DNA of 35,782 nucleotides from Phycisphaerales bacterium (GCA_028278245.1 JANQEQ010000143.1:1-35782), one strand, 5' to 3'. Counted from the first letter of the stretch, positions 8,376-18,878 are shown. A program made the numbers and translations. The notes: a model not told the origin generated them from the letters alone.

Positions 8376-9168
8376 TCAACGATCAGTCACGGAGGATTCA
8401 TCTTCATCATCAGATGCGATGTCAGGTCCGTTGGCCGGGACGATCCATCTCTCACAGGTAACGAAAACATATCCCCAGGCGTTGCGTCAGGTTCATGCAC
8501 TGCAGGGTGTCGATTTAACCATCGAAATGAGTGGCTTCTATGCAGTCATGGGACCGTCCGGAAGTGGTAAAAGCACCCTGCTCCACCTCATGGCTGCTCT
8601 CGATCAACCGGATTCAGGCACCATCGAAGTTGCTGATTGTCACCTTGAGAATCTGTCAGAAGGAGATCTCACCCGGTTTCGCCGCCATCACGTGGGGGTG
8701 GTCTTTCAGCAGTACAACCTTATCCCGACAATGACCGCACTGGATAATGTTGCGCTCCCGGGCTTGTTGGACGGCTGGTCTCGATCAAGGCGACTATCAC
8801 GCAGTCAAGAATTGATCGACATGCTGGATCTGGAAGGACGCGAGCATCATCGTCCCGATGCTCTATCCGGCGGTGAACAGCAACGGGTTTCAATTGCGCG
8901 CGCGCTATTTTTCTCTCCTGCGGTATTGTTCGCTGATGAACCCACGGGAAATCTCGATACCGTCGCCAGTCAGCACGTATGGGAAATTCTGGAGAAACTG
9001 GCAACGGAGCAGGAGACGACTGTGGTGATGGTGACGCATGATCCTGCCGCTGCAACATATTGTCGTGAAGTATTTGTTCTTCGAGATGGTCGTATCAGTG
9101 GTTCATTTGAAACCGAGGGATTGGATGAAGCCGAGCTGGCAACTCGCGCTCAACAGCTTGGCCGGTAG
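8350..9168 (+). CDS. ABC exporter ATPase, LolD/MacB-like
   Basis: The full set of ABC ATPase motifs is present: Walker A GPSGSGKST (residues 68-76), Q-loop VFQQYNLIP, signature LSGGEQQRVSIARAL, Walker B VLFADEPTGNLD and the H-loop VMVTHD. The EPTGNLD sequence and size (272 residues) are typical of LolD/MacB/FtsE-class ATPases that partner FtsX-like permeases. ATG 8350 lies inside the end of gcvH. An alternative ATG at 8419 would remove a Ser-rich, poorly conserved 23-residue tail and clear the overlap, and either could be right. The gene's 3' end overlaps the permease start by 44 nt. Confidence 0.92.
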   Translation: MTQNTRSTDQRSVTEDSSSSSDAMSGPLAGTIHLSQVTKTYPQALRQVHALQGVDLTIEMSGFYAVMGPSGSGKSTLLHLMAALDQPDSGTIEVADCHLENLSEGDLTRFRRHHVGVVFQQYNLIPTMTALDNVALPGLLDGWSRSRRLSRSQELIDMLDLEGREHHRPDALSGGEQQRVSIARALFFSPAVLFADEPTGNLDTVASQHVWEILEKLATEQETTVVMVTHDPAAATYCREVFVLRDGRISGSFETEGLDEAELATRAQQLGR

Positions 9169-11692
9169 ACCCCGACGCACGCTGTTGATCTGTGGAACTG
9201 CGGTCATTGCTTGCGCACTGATCGTGATGTTGACCAGTGGTTTTTACTCTGCCCAGACCAGCCTGGAAATGCAAATCGATCAACTCATCGGTTCCGCTGA
9301 TGCCCGCGTTGTCCACCAGTTCAACAACAGATTCAGTGTTCAATGGCTTGACACTATCAACGATTGGCCGGAGGTCGAAGATACACTCGGTTCATTGGTA
9401 TCCACTCTGACAATATCACGCTCAGAAGATAATCAAGAAGATCAAAATACCCAAACAGTGCTTGCTACGGGGGTTGACCTTGATCGTTTCACTGCTTTTC
9501 GTGATATCGTTCTCAAGTCAGGTCAAATGCCTGCACATTCCGGTGAGGCCATTCTTGATTCTGCAATTGCAGAAGAGTTACACATTGAGGTGGGAGATCA
9601 TCTGCAAATACAACACCCCACCGACCAACTTCAAATCGTGATTACCGGAATCTACGATCAGAATGTTCTTCTCCTCCAACAGCAGTCACTCATCTTTCTC
9701 GATCGTCAAACGTTGGCTCATGCGGTGGATCTCAGCGGACAGGTATCTTCCATCCTAATCAGGCTGGGCGAAAGAATAGATATTGATGCGTTCTGTCAGC
9801 AACACATCCACGAACTACCAGCGACATTGACGCTGGAACCATCAGAACGCGCTCGAGCAGGATTTGATCGACAAGTACAGATCGGCAACGTCGGATTACT
9901 GCACACAACAGTGATGACTGTGATCGGTGCTTCGATCATCATGATCATCGGCCTCACCGTTGGGGTGTTGAAGCAACAAAGAGAACTCGCAGTGATTCGT
10001 GCGATCGGGGCAGATAAACAACAGCTTGTCATCGCTCAGCTATTCACAGGATTGTTCATCGCTGTCGTGGGAATCATCGGAGGTGTCCCACTCGGCATAG
10101 CCCTGGCAGCGGTGACTGTCGCTTTTTTCCGTGATTACCTGCCCGGTGACTTCCAGATTTCCTACCCCGGTGTCATTCTGGCAATCTGCGGAACCCTATG
10201 TGCCGGTTGCATCGGTGCAGTTTACCCCGCCTGGCTGGCTGGGCGTGTCACCCCACTGGAAGCGATGCAGCGTATTGCGCGCAAACCGAGGCTGCGGGGA
10301 ATATTGATCTGCGCTGGATGCGGCATATTCATGATCGTGCTGCCCTATTTCCTCCGCCTGCCGGAGGATCACGAGCTTCGCTTTTGGTTGTATTCCTACG
10401 TCAGCCTGCCTCTGCTCATCGTTGGATACTTTCTGCTTACGGTCCCGATGATGATATTGCTGATCGCAGCGCTGGGATCTCCGCTTGCGCGGATACTGCG
10501 CATCCCGGCAGATCTCCTGAAAGGGACACTCTTTGTCCGGCCGTTTCGCAACGGACTGACCGCAAGCACACTCATGATCGGCATCATGCTGCTGGTTGCA
10601 TTTGAAGTCGTTAATCAATCGTTCCTCTCCGGTTGGGTTGACCAGATTCGATTCGCAGATGGATTTGCCTATCGCATCTCCGGCATAACGAAGGAACAGC
10701 ATCAAGCCATTGCGGATCTTCCATTCATCGATCTGACCTGTCCGACGAGCAATACGCAGGTCAGGATTTACCACCAGCAGATATTTGGCATTGAAAATCT
10801 CTCATCACCCTATGTGACCTGCATCGGCTTTGAACCGGAATCGTTTTTTACGATGAACCATGTCGATTGGATCCAGGGTGATCCAGCCCAGGCGATCGAT
10901 CAACTCAATGATGGTAATACCATTCTTGTAACTGATCGTTTTCTCACTGCTCGCGATATCGGACTGGGTGACAGTCTGACATTGGGAGAAGGACGTGTAC
11001 AACGTGAGTTTGAGATCGCAGGTGTGATCAGCTCACCCGGACTTGACGTCGTTACAACAATGTTGGGAATGCAGAGCGCCTATCTGGACTATTCCATCAG
11101 TTGTGTATTTATGGATTTTGATGCAGCAGGAGAGCACTTCGGCAATCGTGACATCATGTTCCTGCAAATCAACTGGTTTGACGATGTGGATGCGATTACG
11201 GTCGAACATGCAATTCGTGAGACGGCTCCAGGAGTGATGTTCCACAGCGGGAAATGGATCAGAACCACAATTCACGAAATCGTCGATCAATTTGCGCTGG
11301 TCGAATATACAATCGCTTTGGCATCACTGATCCTGGCGTGCCTCGCAGCAGGGAACATCATCGTTGCCAACATCCGCAATCGGCGTTTTGAATACGGCAT
11401 TGTCCGTGCAGTCGGCGGTCACCGCAGCCTCCTGTTCCGCCTGGTCCTGGCAGAAGCAGGAATGCTTGCATTATGCGCCATCATTGTTGGCTTAATAGCC
11501 GGCGTTCATTTAGCGCAAAAAGATATTGTGAATGCGCGGGATCTGATCGGTATTATCGTCGATCTCGTATTGCCCTGGCGCGTCGGATTGATTGGTGCAG
11601 CCATAACAATGTTCCTGACTCTGTTGGCAGCACTGCCCGGGGCGATGATGCTGCTGAGACGAAATCCCAGCTCCCTCCTGCACTCAATCTGA
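9125..11692 (+). CDS. FtsX-like ABC permease with two FtsX domains
   Basis: The start at ATG 9125 (MKPSWQLALNSLAGRPRRT) has GAGG 6 nt upstream. A longer frame from 9038 would overlap the ATPase by 131 nt and is unlikely. The product has 855 residues: one N-terminal membrane segment, a periplasmic MacB_PCD-like domain (about 45-255), a first FtsX membrane block (about 260-370), a middle hydrophobic block (about 390-500), a second periplasmic domain (about 500-720) and a final FtsX block (about 725-845). EYGIVRAVGGHRSLL and ELAVIRAIGADKQQL are the coupling-helix motifs that contact the ATPase. Such permeases are mechanotransmission machines that extract lipoproteins or drive outer-membrane or peptide export. 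The cargo is unknown. Confidence 0.9.
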   Translation: MKPSWQLALNSLAGRPRRTLLICGTAVIACALIVMLTSGFYSAQTSLEMQIDQLIGSADARVVHQFNNRFSVQWLDTINDWPEVEDTLGSLVSTLTISRSEDNQEDQNTQTVLATGVDLDRFTAFRDIVLKSGQMPAHSGEAILDSAIAEELHIEVGDHLQIQHPTDQLQIVITGIYDQNVLLLQQQSLIFLDRQTLAHAVDLSGQVSSILIRLGERIDIDAFCQQHIHELPATLTLEPSERARAGFDRQVQIGNVGLLHTTVMTVIGASIIMIIGLTVGVLKQQRELAVIRAIGADKQQLVIAQLFTGLFIAVVGIIGGVPLGIALAAVTVAFFRDYLPGDFQISYPGVILAICGTLCAGCIGAVYPAWLAGRVTPLEAMQRIARKPRLRGILICAGCGIFMIVLPYFLRLPEDHELRFWLYSYVSLPLLIVGYFLLTVPMMILLIAALGSPLARILRIPADLLKGTLFVRPFRNGLTASTLMIGIMLLVAFEVVNQSFLSGWVDQIRFADGFAYRISGITKEQHQAIADLPFIDLTCPTSNTQVRIYHQQIFGIENLSSPYVTCIGFEPESFFTMNHVDWIQGDPAQAIDQLNDGNTILVTDRFLTARDIGLGDSLTLGEGRVQREFEIAGVISSPGLDVVTTMLGMQSAYLDYSISCVFMDFDAAGEHFGNRDIMFLQINWFDDVDAITVEHAIRETAPGVMFHSGKWIRTTIHEIVDQFALVEYTIALASLILACLAAGNIIVANIRNRRFEYGIVRAVGGHRSLLFRLVLAEAGMLALCAIIVGLIAGVHLAQKDIVNARDLIGIIVDLVLPWRVGLIGAAITMFLTLLAALPGAMMLLRRNPSSLLHSI

Positions 11693-11996
11693 ATCATGAA
11701 CTTTCAATCAGGTCATTCACGTTGATTCGACACTTTGTCGGTACGACGTCTCATGTAGCCTTGGATCAGTGACCAAGACCAACCGCTCAATTCAATCTCA
11801 ATCGTCTCTCCGCTGTTGACTTGCCTGTCGAATCACCTGTTCAGGGCAAGATTTGAGTCACATAAACATCATTCGTGACGTGAAGGTCGGCATGATCGGC
11901 CTGGGACCATGAATGATTCCGAATTGGTCCGATAAAAAGTATTCATTCATACAAACTTCGTCAGACAGTTGAGCTGCTGTACCTACAATATCCCGT
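11693..11996. other. Intergenic region before uvrB
   Basis: This gap of 304 bp has no supported gene. At 11880-11911 a short reading VKVGMIGLGP followed by a stop resembles the N-terminus of 6-phosphogluconate dehydrogenases, but it is too short to call. The last 15 bp form the probable leaderless promoter of uvrB. No SOS-box-like palindrome was found by eye. Confidence 0.45.
11984..11996 (+). promoter_or_regulatory. -10-like TACAAT placed for a leaderless uvrB transcript
   Basis: TACAAT at 11984-11989 lies 7 nt before the uvrB ATG, and no Shine-Dalgarno precedes that start. This is the geometry of leaderless mRNAs. No good -35 is evident. Confidence 0.5.
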
Positions 11997-14114
<2,118 letters not shown>

Positions 14115-14134
14115 TCCTGATACCGTGTTTATTT

Positions 14135-14542
14135 TCACGCTGCTTCCTGATCGGGAGCCTGTTCGGAATCGTTGTGATTAACGAATGGATGAGAATCTGA
14201 ACCAGACGCCTCCTCACGTGTGGGATATATATGTGTGGGGAGGTGGGGGAATGTGTGGGGGGGGGAGCCCCAACGGAGACGTATGCCTTGTGTTGCCCGT
14301 TGGAGAAACCATTGATCAAGACGCTCGTTGAACGCTGGATCCGTAGGAGAAGATTGGTGTTTGGGTTCGTGTTCCCCCCGGAATGGTGATTGGTCCGGAG
14401 TCATACAGTCCACAACCTCATTTGGCCGATCCCGGGGCGATTCATCCGGAACAGGTCGGTTACAATTCGCGCATCGGGCAGCATGAAGTGAGAATTCACT
14501 GAAATTGTCACAATTCACCCCACTTTTTCGGACGTGGTTCAT
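14135..14542 (-). CDS. Doubtful small protein with Cys-x2-Cys motif
   Basis: This 135-codon minus-strand frame is not recognised. Near residues 24-45 it has RCANCNRPVPDESPRDRP and a later Cys, resembling half of a zinc ribbon. The middle part, FNERLDQWFLQRATQGIRLRW, looks protein-like. The C-terminal third crosses the G-rich repeat (Pro/His/Thr-rich) and may be noise. There is no ribosome site at ATG 14542. It could be a real small gene, a decayed gene invaded by the repeat, or chance. Confidence 0.3.
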   Translation of the reverse strand: MNHVRKSGVNCDNFSEFSLHAARCANCNRPVPDESPRDRPNEVVDCMTPDQSPFRGEHEPKHQSSPTDPAFNERLDQWFLQRATQGIRLRWGSPPHTFPHLPTHIYPTREEASGSDSHPFVNHNDSEQAPDQEAA

Positions 14543-14695
14543 GTTCGTCTTTGTTGGAGATGGGGAAGAGTATTGTGAGGTAGCTGTGTGTGGGGGATCG
14601 TGTGGAGGACTGTGTGGGGAGGTGGGGGTAGCTGCGAGTCAACGACTCGCAGAGAGTGTGCGTGGAATGTGTGGGGGATCGTGTGGGGGGGTGGG
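14233..14695 (+). repeat. G-rich direct repeats containing GTGTGGGG
   Basis: GTGTGGGG occurs at 14233, 14253, 14588, 14612, 14669 and 14681. GTGTGGGGAGGTGGGGG is repeated exactly at 14233-14249 and 14612-14628. GTGTGGGGGATCGTGTGG is repeated exactly at 14588-14605 and 14669-14686. The last cluster ends about 20 nt before the purD -10 box. Confidence 0.85.
14632..14652. repeat. Perfect inverted repeat, 9-bp stem with 3-nt loop
   Basis: CTGCGAGTC at 14632-14640 pairs with GACTCGCAG at 14644-14652 around AAC. It lies between two G-rich repeat clusters. Neither side has a T run, so it is not a standard terminator. It may be part of the repeat element. Confidence 0.7.
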
Positions 14696-14714
14696 AAGGT
14701 ACTTCGTCTCCCGT

Positions 14715-14726
14715 TACACTCCTCTC
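14715..14726 (+). promoter_or_regulatory. -10-like TACACT placed for a leaderless purD transcript
   Basis: TACACT at 14715-14720 lies 6 nt before the purD ATG, with no Shine-Dalgarno and no evident -35. This is the same arrangement as at uvrB. Confidence 0.45.
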
Positions 14727-16055
14727 ATGCCCAGACCAAATCCCTGCCCAAATCCCTGTAATGTTCTGCTCATCGGCGGCGGCGGTCGCGAACACGCCCT
14801 GGCCTGGAAGATGAAGCAATCGCCCCGACTCGGAAAACTCTGGCTGACCGATCCTGCCAATGCGGGATTCGCACAACTGGGAACACCGTGCCCCACGCGC
14901 TGGGATCCGAAGGATTCATTCCGTCTCCAGCGTTGGTGTGATCAGCAGAACATTCATCTGGTTGTCGTCGGGCCGGAGGTTCCGCTCGCAGAAGGTGCTG
15001 CGGATGCTTTGACATCGGAAACCCGACATGTGTTCGGTCCGACACAGGCTGCAGCACAAATTGAATCGGACAAGGCATTTGCCAAGCAACTGATGCGACA
15101 GGCGGCGATTCCCACGGCGGAAACGCGCGTCTTTGATCACGTCGATGCTGCGCGGCATTACCTGGAAACCCACGAAGAACCGTGCGTCATCAAAGCGGTC
15201 GGACTTGCTGCTGGTAAGGGAGTCATCGTCTGTAACACACAGGCTGAGGCACTCGACGCGATGGAGCGCATCATGTTGCAGCGTGAGTTTGGTGATGCGG
15301 GTAGCCAACTGCTTGTCGAAGAGAAACTCACCGGCCAGGAATTGAGTGTGCTGGCTCTGGTCGATGGCAGACAGATCTGGATTCTCGACCCGGCTCAGGA
15401 TCACAAGCAGGCGGGCGAGGGTGACACCGGCCCGAATACAGGCGGGATGGGTGCATACTGCCCCACACCACTCATGGACCGATCAACCCTGGAAGTGATC
15501 GAACGTGAAGTGTTTGTACCGGCTGTCGATGCGCTTCGTCGGGAGGGCATTGAGTATCGTGGTGTGCTCTATGCCGGCCTGATGCTCACCCCCGGCGGCC
15601 CCAAGGTTCTGGAGTTCAATTGCCGGTTCGGAGATCCGGAATGTCAGCCGCTCATGGCTCGACTCAAAGGTGACCTCGTCGAAATTCTCTGGGCGACTGC
15701 TACTGGAACACTGACTAACGTAGAGCTGGATTTTGATAATCGCATTGCCTGCTGCGTGGTGATGTGCTCGGAGGGATACCCCGGCTCGTACGAAAAAGGA
15801 AAACCAATCACCGGCATCGAAAAAGCACAAGCAATGTCAGATGGTGGAGGTGAAGTCATTGTCTTCCATGCCGGGACGACTTTGAATCAGGAAGGTGAGC
15901 TAGTGACCAATGGGGGACGAGTTCTCGGAGTGACGGCTCTGGCAAAAGACCTTCCCTCAGCGCGTGATCTTGCCAACGCAGCCTGTGAAAAGATTCATTT
16001 CGATGGAGCCTTCTACCGTCACGATATCGGGGATCGTGTACTGGTGAATTCGTAA
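14727..16055 (+). CDS. purD: Phosphoribosylamine-glycine ligase (GAR synthetase)
   Basis: When started at ATG 14727 this is a 442-residue ATP-grasp enzyme, close to the usual 420-430. The N-domain has NVLLIGGGGREHALAWKM (residues 12-29). The ATP-grasp core includes CVIKAVGLAAGKGVIVC and LVEEKLTGQELSVLALVDG, and the substrate segment is DHKQAGEGDTGPNTGGMGAYCP. RFGDPECQPLMARLKGDL follows. It joins 5-phosphoribosylamine and glycine with ATP in the second step of purine synthesis. The upstream in-frame extension to 14505 is G-rich, Cys/Gly-laden and outside the family. purF, the first step, is 16 kb away. Confidence 0.95.
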   Translation: MPRPNPCPNPCNVLLIGGGGREHALAWKMKQSPRLGKLWLTDPANAGFAQLGTPCPTRWDPKDSFRLQRWCDQQNIHLVVVGPEVPLAEGAADALTSETRHVFGPTQAAAQIESDKAFAKQLMRQAAIPTAETRVFDHVDAARHYLETHEEPCVIKAVGLAAGKGVIVCNTQAEALDAMERIMLQREFGDAGSQLLVEEKLTGQELSVLALVDGRQIWILDPAQDHKQAGEGDTGPNTGGMGAYCPTPLMDRSTLEVIEREVFVPAVDALRREGIEYRGVLYAGLMLTPGGPKVLEFNCRFGDPECQPLMARLKGDLVEILWATATGTLTNVELDFDNRIACCVVMCSEGYPGSYEKGKPITGIEKAQAMSDGGGEVIVFHAGTTLNQEGELVTNGGRVLGVTALAKDLPSARDLANAACEKIHFDGAFYRHDIGDRVLVNS

Positions 16056-16079
16056 GTAACAAATAAGCTGCGCGTTAAT

Positions 16080-17240
16080 TTACAGCGCACTCATACTGCG
16101 CTGGAGTTTGGCAATCACCTGCGGGATGATGTCCAGCGCTGCATCCACTTCTTCATCTGTGGTAAAACGCGACAGGCTGAAGCGCACTGCACCGTGGGCG
16201 ACTTCCGGTTCTATTCCCATGGCCAGCAGGATCGGTGAGGGATCCAGTGAACCGGAGGAACACGCTGCGCCCGCTGATGCACACACCCCCGCCTCGGAAA
16301 GCAACAGCAAAATGGCTTCAGCTTCCAGACGGGGAAAGGCAATGTTCGCTGTGTTCCACATGCGCTGAGAATCCCCCCCCACAACCACCCCCCCCACACT
16401 TTCGAGAACACGTTTCTCGAAGTTATCACGCAGCTCTTCCAGACGTTTGCGCTCATCAGTCGCCAACCAAGCTTGAGCCAATCGTGCTGCTTCACCCAGT
16501 CCGACGATGCCGGGCACATTTTCCGTTCCTCCACGGCGATCACGTTCCTGCGATCCGCCGAGTGATCGTTTGCCCAATCGGATACCCCGGCGAATGTACA
16601 ACGCCCCCACTCCTTTCGGGCCGTGAAATTTATGAGAGGATAAGCTCAACAAATCAATCGGAAGCTCACTGACATTGGTTGGCATCTTCCCCACCCACTG
16701 CACCGCATCAGTGTGAAATCGCACATCGTGTTCGCGGCAGAGTTTGCCGATCGTCTCGATCGGTTGAATCACGCCGGTTTCATTGTTCGCCCACATGATG
16801 GAGACGAGGGCAATTTCATCGGCCCGTTTTTTCAGCAAATCTCCCAGTGCATCACACTCCACCATGCCCTGTTGATCGATCGGCAACCAAATTAGTTCCG
16901 CCCCATGCCGCTGGGCTTCTTCAAACGAATCCCGTACCGCCTCGTGCTCGATCTTGCTGCTCACCAGTACATTGCGTTTGGGTTGCGCGGCAAACGATCC
17001 GAGGATGGCCAGGTTATCTGCTTCCGTGCCGCCGGAGGTGAAGATCAGGTCACGATTTTTGCATCCAATGAGTTTTGCTACTTTTTCGCGCGCCAGGTCA
17101 ACCTGATGCCGCGCTGTTTGTCCTGCTCGATGGACACTGGACGGATTGTGCCAGTGCTCATTGAGGGCTGTTGACATCGCAGCAACAACTTCTTCGGCCG
17201 GCTTGGTGGTCGCATTGTTGTCCAAGTAGATCGTTTGCAT
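16080..17240 (-). CDS. Cysteine desulfurase (NifS/IscS family)
   Basis: This 386-residue fold-type I PLP enzyme carries SGGTEADNLAI, the PLP-binding lysine K204 in SSHKFHGPKGVG, and the persulfide cysteine C327 in SAGAACSSG. That short active-site loop is NifS/IscS-like rather than SufS-like. It frees sulfur from cysteine for Fe-S clusters, tRNA thiolation and cofactors. iscU or sufBCD are not adjacent; the upstream neighbour on the same strand is an MFS gene 38 nt away. Odd feature: residues 282-290 (VGGVVVGGD) are encoded by two runs of eight G on the coding strand, matching a G-rich repeat found elsewhere in the window. A slip in either would frameshift the gene ahead of C327. Confidence 0.93.
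   Translation of the reverse strand: MQTIYLDNNATTKPAEEVVAAMSTALNEHWHNPSSVHRAGQTARHQVDLAREKVAKLIGCKNRDLIFTSGGTEADNLAILGSFAAQPKRNVLVSSKIEHEAVRDSFEEAQRHGAELIWLPIDQQGMVECDALGDLLKKRADEIALVSIMWANNETGVIQPIETIGKLCREHDVRFHTDAVQWVGKMPTNVSELPIDLLSLSSHKFHGPKGVGALYIRRGIRLGKRSLGGSQERDRRGGTENVPGIVGLGEAARLAQAWLATDERKRLEELRDNFEKRVLESVGGVVVGGDSQRMWNTANIAFPRLEAEAILLLLSEAGVCASAGAACSSGSLDPSPILLAMGIEPEVAHGAVRFSLSRFTTDEEVDAALDIIPQVIAKLQRSMSAL
16373..16395 (-). repeat. Two G8 homopolymer tracts inside the cysteine desulfurase gene
   Basis: On the plus strand two runs of exactly eight C (16373-16380 and 16388-16395) are separated by ACAACCA. Extending to 16399, the second run includes the reverse complement of GTGTGGGG (16392-16399). 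They encode a surface-type loop in the desulfurase C-terminal domain. Confidence 0.85.
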
Positions 17241-17278
17241 ACTGATTCAATACAGAATGATCCGAAGGTGAGTTTTAT

Positions 17279-18583
17279 TCATACCGTGCTGTGTTCTTTG
17301 AGCAATCCTCTGAGTCGTAACAGTGCATAACCCGTGCCCAATATCGCCAATACGCCACACATCAGGAAGATCCGATTCGCGGGAATTTTCAGAGGATCGG
17401 CCGCCAACCAGTACAGCACTGCTCCCAGCGAACTGAAAACGAATGATAAAGCGTTCGCAGTGCCAAGGAATCGCCCCCGTTCGGTGTCGGGCGATAGTTT
17501 TTGCAACAGTGCCTGCAGTGGAACGATATAAAAACCGGCAAAAATCCCCACCAGAAGAAGCATGACCGCGACCGACCAATACGTCGGCGTGATCAATCCC
17601 AGCAACACGAATGATATGGTCATCCCCACTGCCCCAATGGGAATCAGTCGCGGCTTGATGTGATGGCCGGAGATCAAACCCGCCAACACACTCCCTAAAC
17701 CGATAGCGATCGCGAGAATACCGAAGAGGTAACTGTTTTCCGTGTAGGTAATTTGCCTACCCTTGAGCGTCAGAATCTGTTGATACTCGGGCAGGATGAG
17801 CAGTGCCATCATTCCAATGAGATAGAAAAACGCCCACGCAAATGCGATGATCAGGAGCGGGCTTTTAGCCATCTCTTTCAACGCGATCAGATAGATTCCA
17901 AAGGGATTGAAGTCATAACATAGATCCGGATCGCAAGGCTTGAGTCGTGGCATCAAGAGAATTGCCAACAATCCAAAACCGGCAATTATCAAAAGCACTA
18001 ATCCCGGAATCCACACCACTGGTGAGGTAGATGGATCGGGTACGCCGTTGATCGTGGGGTAATACAGATCAGCAACCGGGCCGGCAATGACGATACCAAT
18101 GATGATGGCAATGTTGGTCAGCATGTTAAGCGTCCCATTGGCACGACTCAGATCACCATCATCAACAAGTTCGGGTACGACTCCATATTTTGCCGGCCCG
18201 AAGAACGTGCTCTGAATGGCCAACAGCAGAAATGCCCCAAGCGTCAACCACAGGTTCTGCAAGTAAAGCCCCACGGCGGCTATTGTGACAATTGGTATCT
18301 CCGCAATCTTCACCCCCAGCATGACTGTTCGTTTGCTGTGACGATCTGCCACCTGCCCGGCAAAACCTGAAAGCAGGATAAAAGGAATGGTCAGACAAAG
18401 AGCGACATATGACTGACCGCCGGGGCCAAGCTTATTGGCCCACAATCCCGTCGCCACCATTAGAGTCAACACCTGTTTCAGGACATTGTCGTTCGCTGCG
18501 CCGAAGAACTGCGTGACCAGCAGGGAAAGAAAACCGCGTTTCAGAAGATTGCTGCGCACGAGTTCGACATCCTGCCCTCCCAC
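17279..18583 (-). CDS. MFS transporter, LplT-like
   Basis: The product has 434 residues with about twelve membrane segments. TQFFGAANDNVLKQVL at the N-terminus and QSTFFGPAKYGVVPELV in the first half match the LplT/Aas-type lysophospholipid transporter branch of the MFS. GQVADRHSKRTVML is the MFS loop 2-3 motif. Import or flipping of lysophospholipid for reacylation is inferred from family only; no acyl-ACP synthetase domain is fused here. The start could be GTG 18583 or GTG 18559. The latter leaves GGGAGGGCAGG in the leader as a ribosome site and is plausible. It probably shares a transcript with the cysteine desulfurase gene. Confidence 0.82.
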   Translation of the reverse strand: MGGQDVELVRSNLLKRGFLSLLVTQFFGAANDNVLKQVLTLMVATGLWANKLGPGGQSYVALCLTIPFILLSGFAGQVADRHSKRTVMLGVKIAEIPIVTIAAVGLYLQNLWLTLGAFLLLAIQSTFFGPAKYGVVPELVDDGDLSRANGTLNMLTNIAIIIGIVIAGPVADLYYPTINGVPDPSTSPVVWIPGLVLLIIAGFGLLAILLMPRLKPCDPDLCYDFNPFGIYLIALKEMAKSPLLIIAFAWAFFYLIGMMALLILPEYQQILTLKGRQITYTENSYLFGILAIAIGLGSVLAGLISGHHIKPRLIPIGAVGMTISFVLLGLITPTYWSVAVMLLLVGIFAGFYIVPLQALLQKLSPDTERGRFLGTANALSFVFSSLGAVLYWLAADPLKIPANRIFLMCGVLAILGTGYALLRLRGLLKEHSTV

Positions 18584-18653
18584 ACGATTTGGCCTACAGA
18601 AAAAATCAGCTACTCGACTCGATTTCTATCCGGCAGAAATCCTTGAGCTCTAT

Positions 18654-18676
18654 AAAAAAACCCGCATCGGGCGGGT
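18654..18676 (-). terminator. Intrinsic terminator of tRNA-Leu
   Basis: On the minus strand ACCCGC (from 18676-18671) pairs with GCGGGT (18665-18660) around 5 nt and is followed directly by a T run (18659-18654). It starts 8 nt past the tRNA 3' end. Confidence 0.85.
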
Positions 18677-18683
18677 AAAAGAA

Positions 18684-18769
18684 TGCGGCTGAGAGGATTC
18701 GAACCTCCACGGGATATTAATCCCACTAGAACCTGAATCTAGCGCGTCTGCCAATTCCGCCACAGCCGC
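18684..18769 (-). tRNA. tRNA-Leu (anticodon CAG)
   Basis: This 86-nt gene folds as a type II tRNA. The acceptor arm is GCGGCTG/CAGCCGC with discriminator A. The anticodon stem is CTAGA/TCTAG around TTCAGGT, giving anticodon CAG. A long variable arm (GGGATTAATATCCC) and the GGTTCGAATCC T-loop region complete it. The 3' CCA is not encoded (TTC follows). It reads the CUG leucine codon. It has its own promoter and terminator. Confidence 0.96.
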
Positions 18770-18787
18770 AGATTTCATAGGCAGGGG

Positions 18788-18816
18788 AGTATACCCCCAC
18801 CTCGATCCGTTGCCAA
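18788..18816 (-). promoter_or_regulatory. Sigma70-type promoter of tRNA-Leu
   Basis: On the minus strand TTGGCA (18811-18816) and TATACT (18788-18793) are separated by exactly 17 nt, placing transcription start about 12 nt before the mature tRNA 5' end. The spacer ends in a G5 run. Confidence 0.75.
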
Positions 18817-18878
18817 TTCCCCACATTCGGGCACGTATCGGTGTAGTCCACCAACCGCAAATGTCTTACATTGCCACT

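Larger units (their letters stand above)
14115..14726. other. G-rich repeat-bearing intergenic region between uvrB and purD
   Basis: Over 600 bp separate uvrB and purD. The region holds six plus-strand copies of GTGTGGGG, two longer direct repeats, two stretches fitting the four-run G-quadruplex pattern (14237-14268 and 14673-14695), a perfect 9-bp hairpin, and a doubtful minus-strand reading frame. A plus-strand frame from 14505 joins purD but is low-complexity and not a credible purD N-terminus. Confidence 0.6.

Noticed and set aside
9038-9124. Longer start for the FtsX-like permease
   Set aside because: Would overlap the ATPase gene by 131 nt; ATG 9125 has a ribosome site and begins the expected N-terminus.
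11880-11911. VKVGMIGLG reading resembling a 6-phosphogluconate dehydrogenase N-terminus before uvrB
   Set aside because: Only nine residues match before a stop, and the suggested continuation needs a frameshift; could be chance.
14505-14726. 74-codon N-terminal extension of purD
   Set aside because: Translates the G-rich repeat into Cys/Gly-rich sequence; the PurD family begins near MPRPNPCPNPCNVLLIGGGG at 14727.
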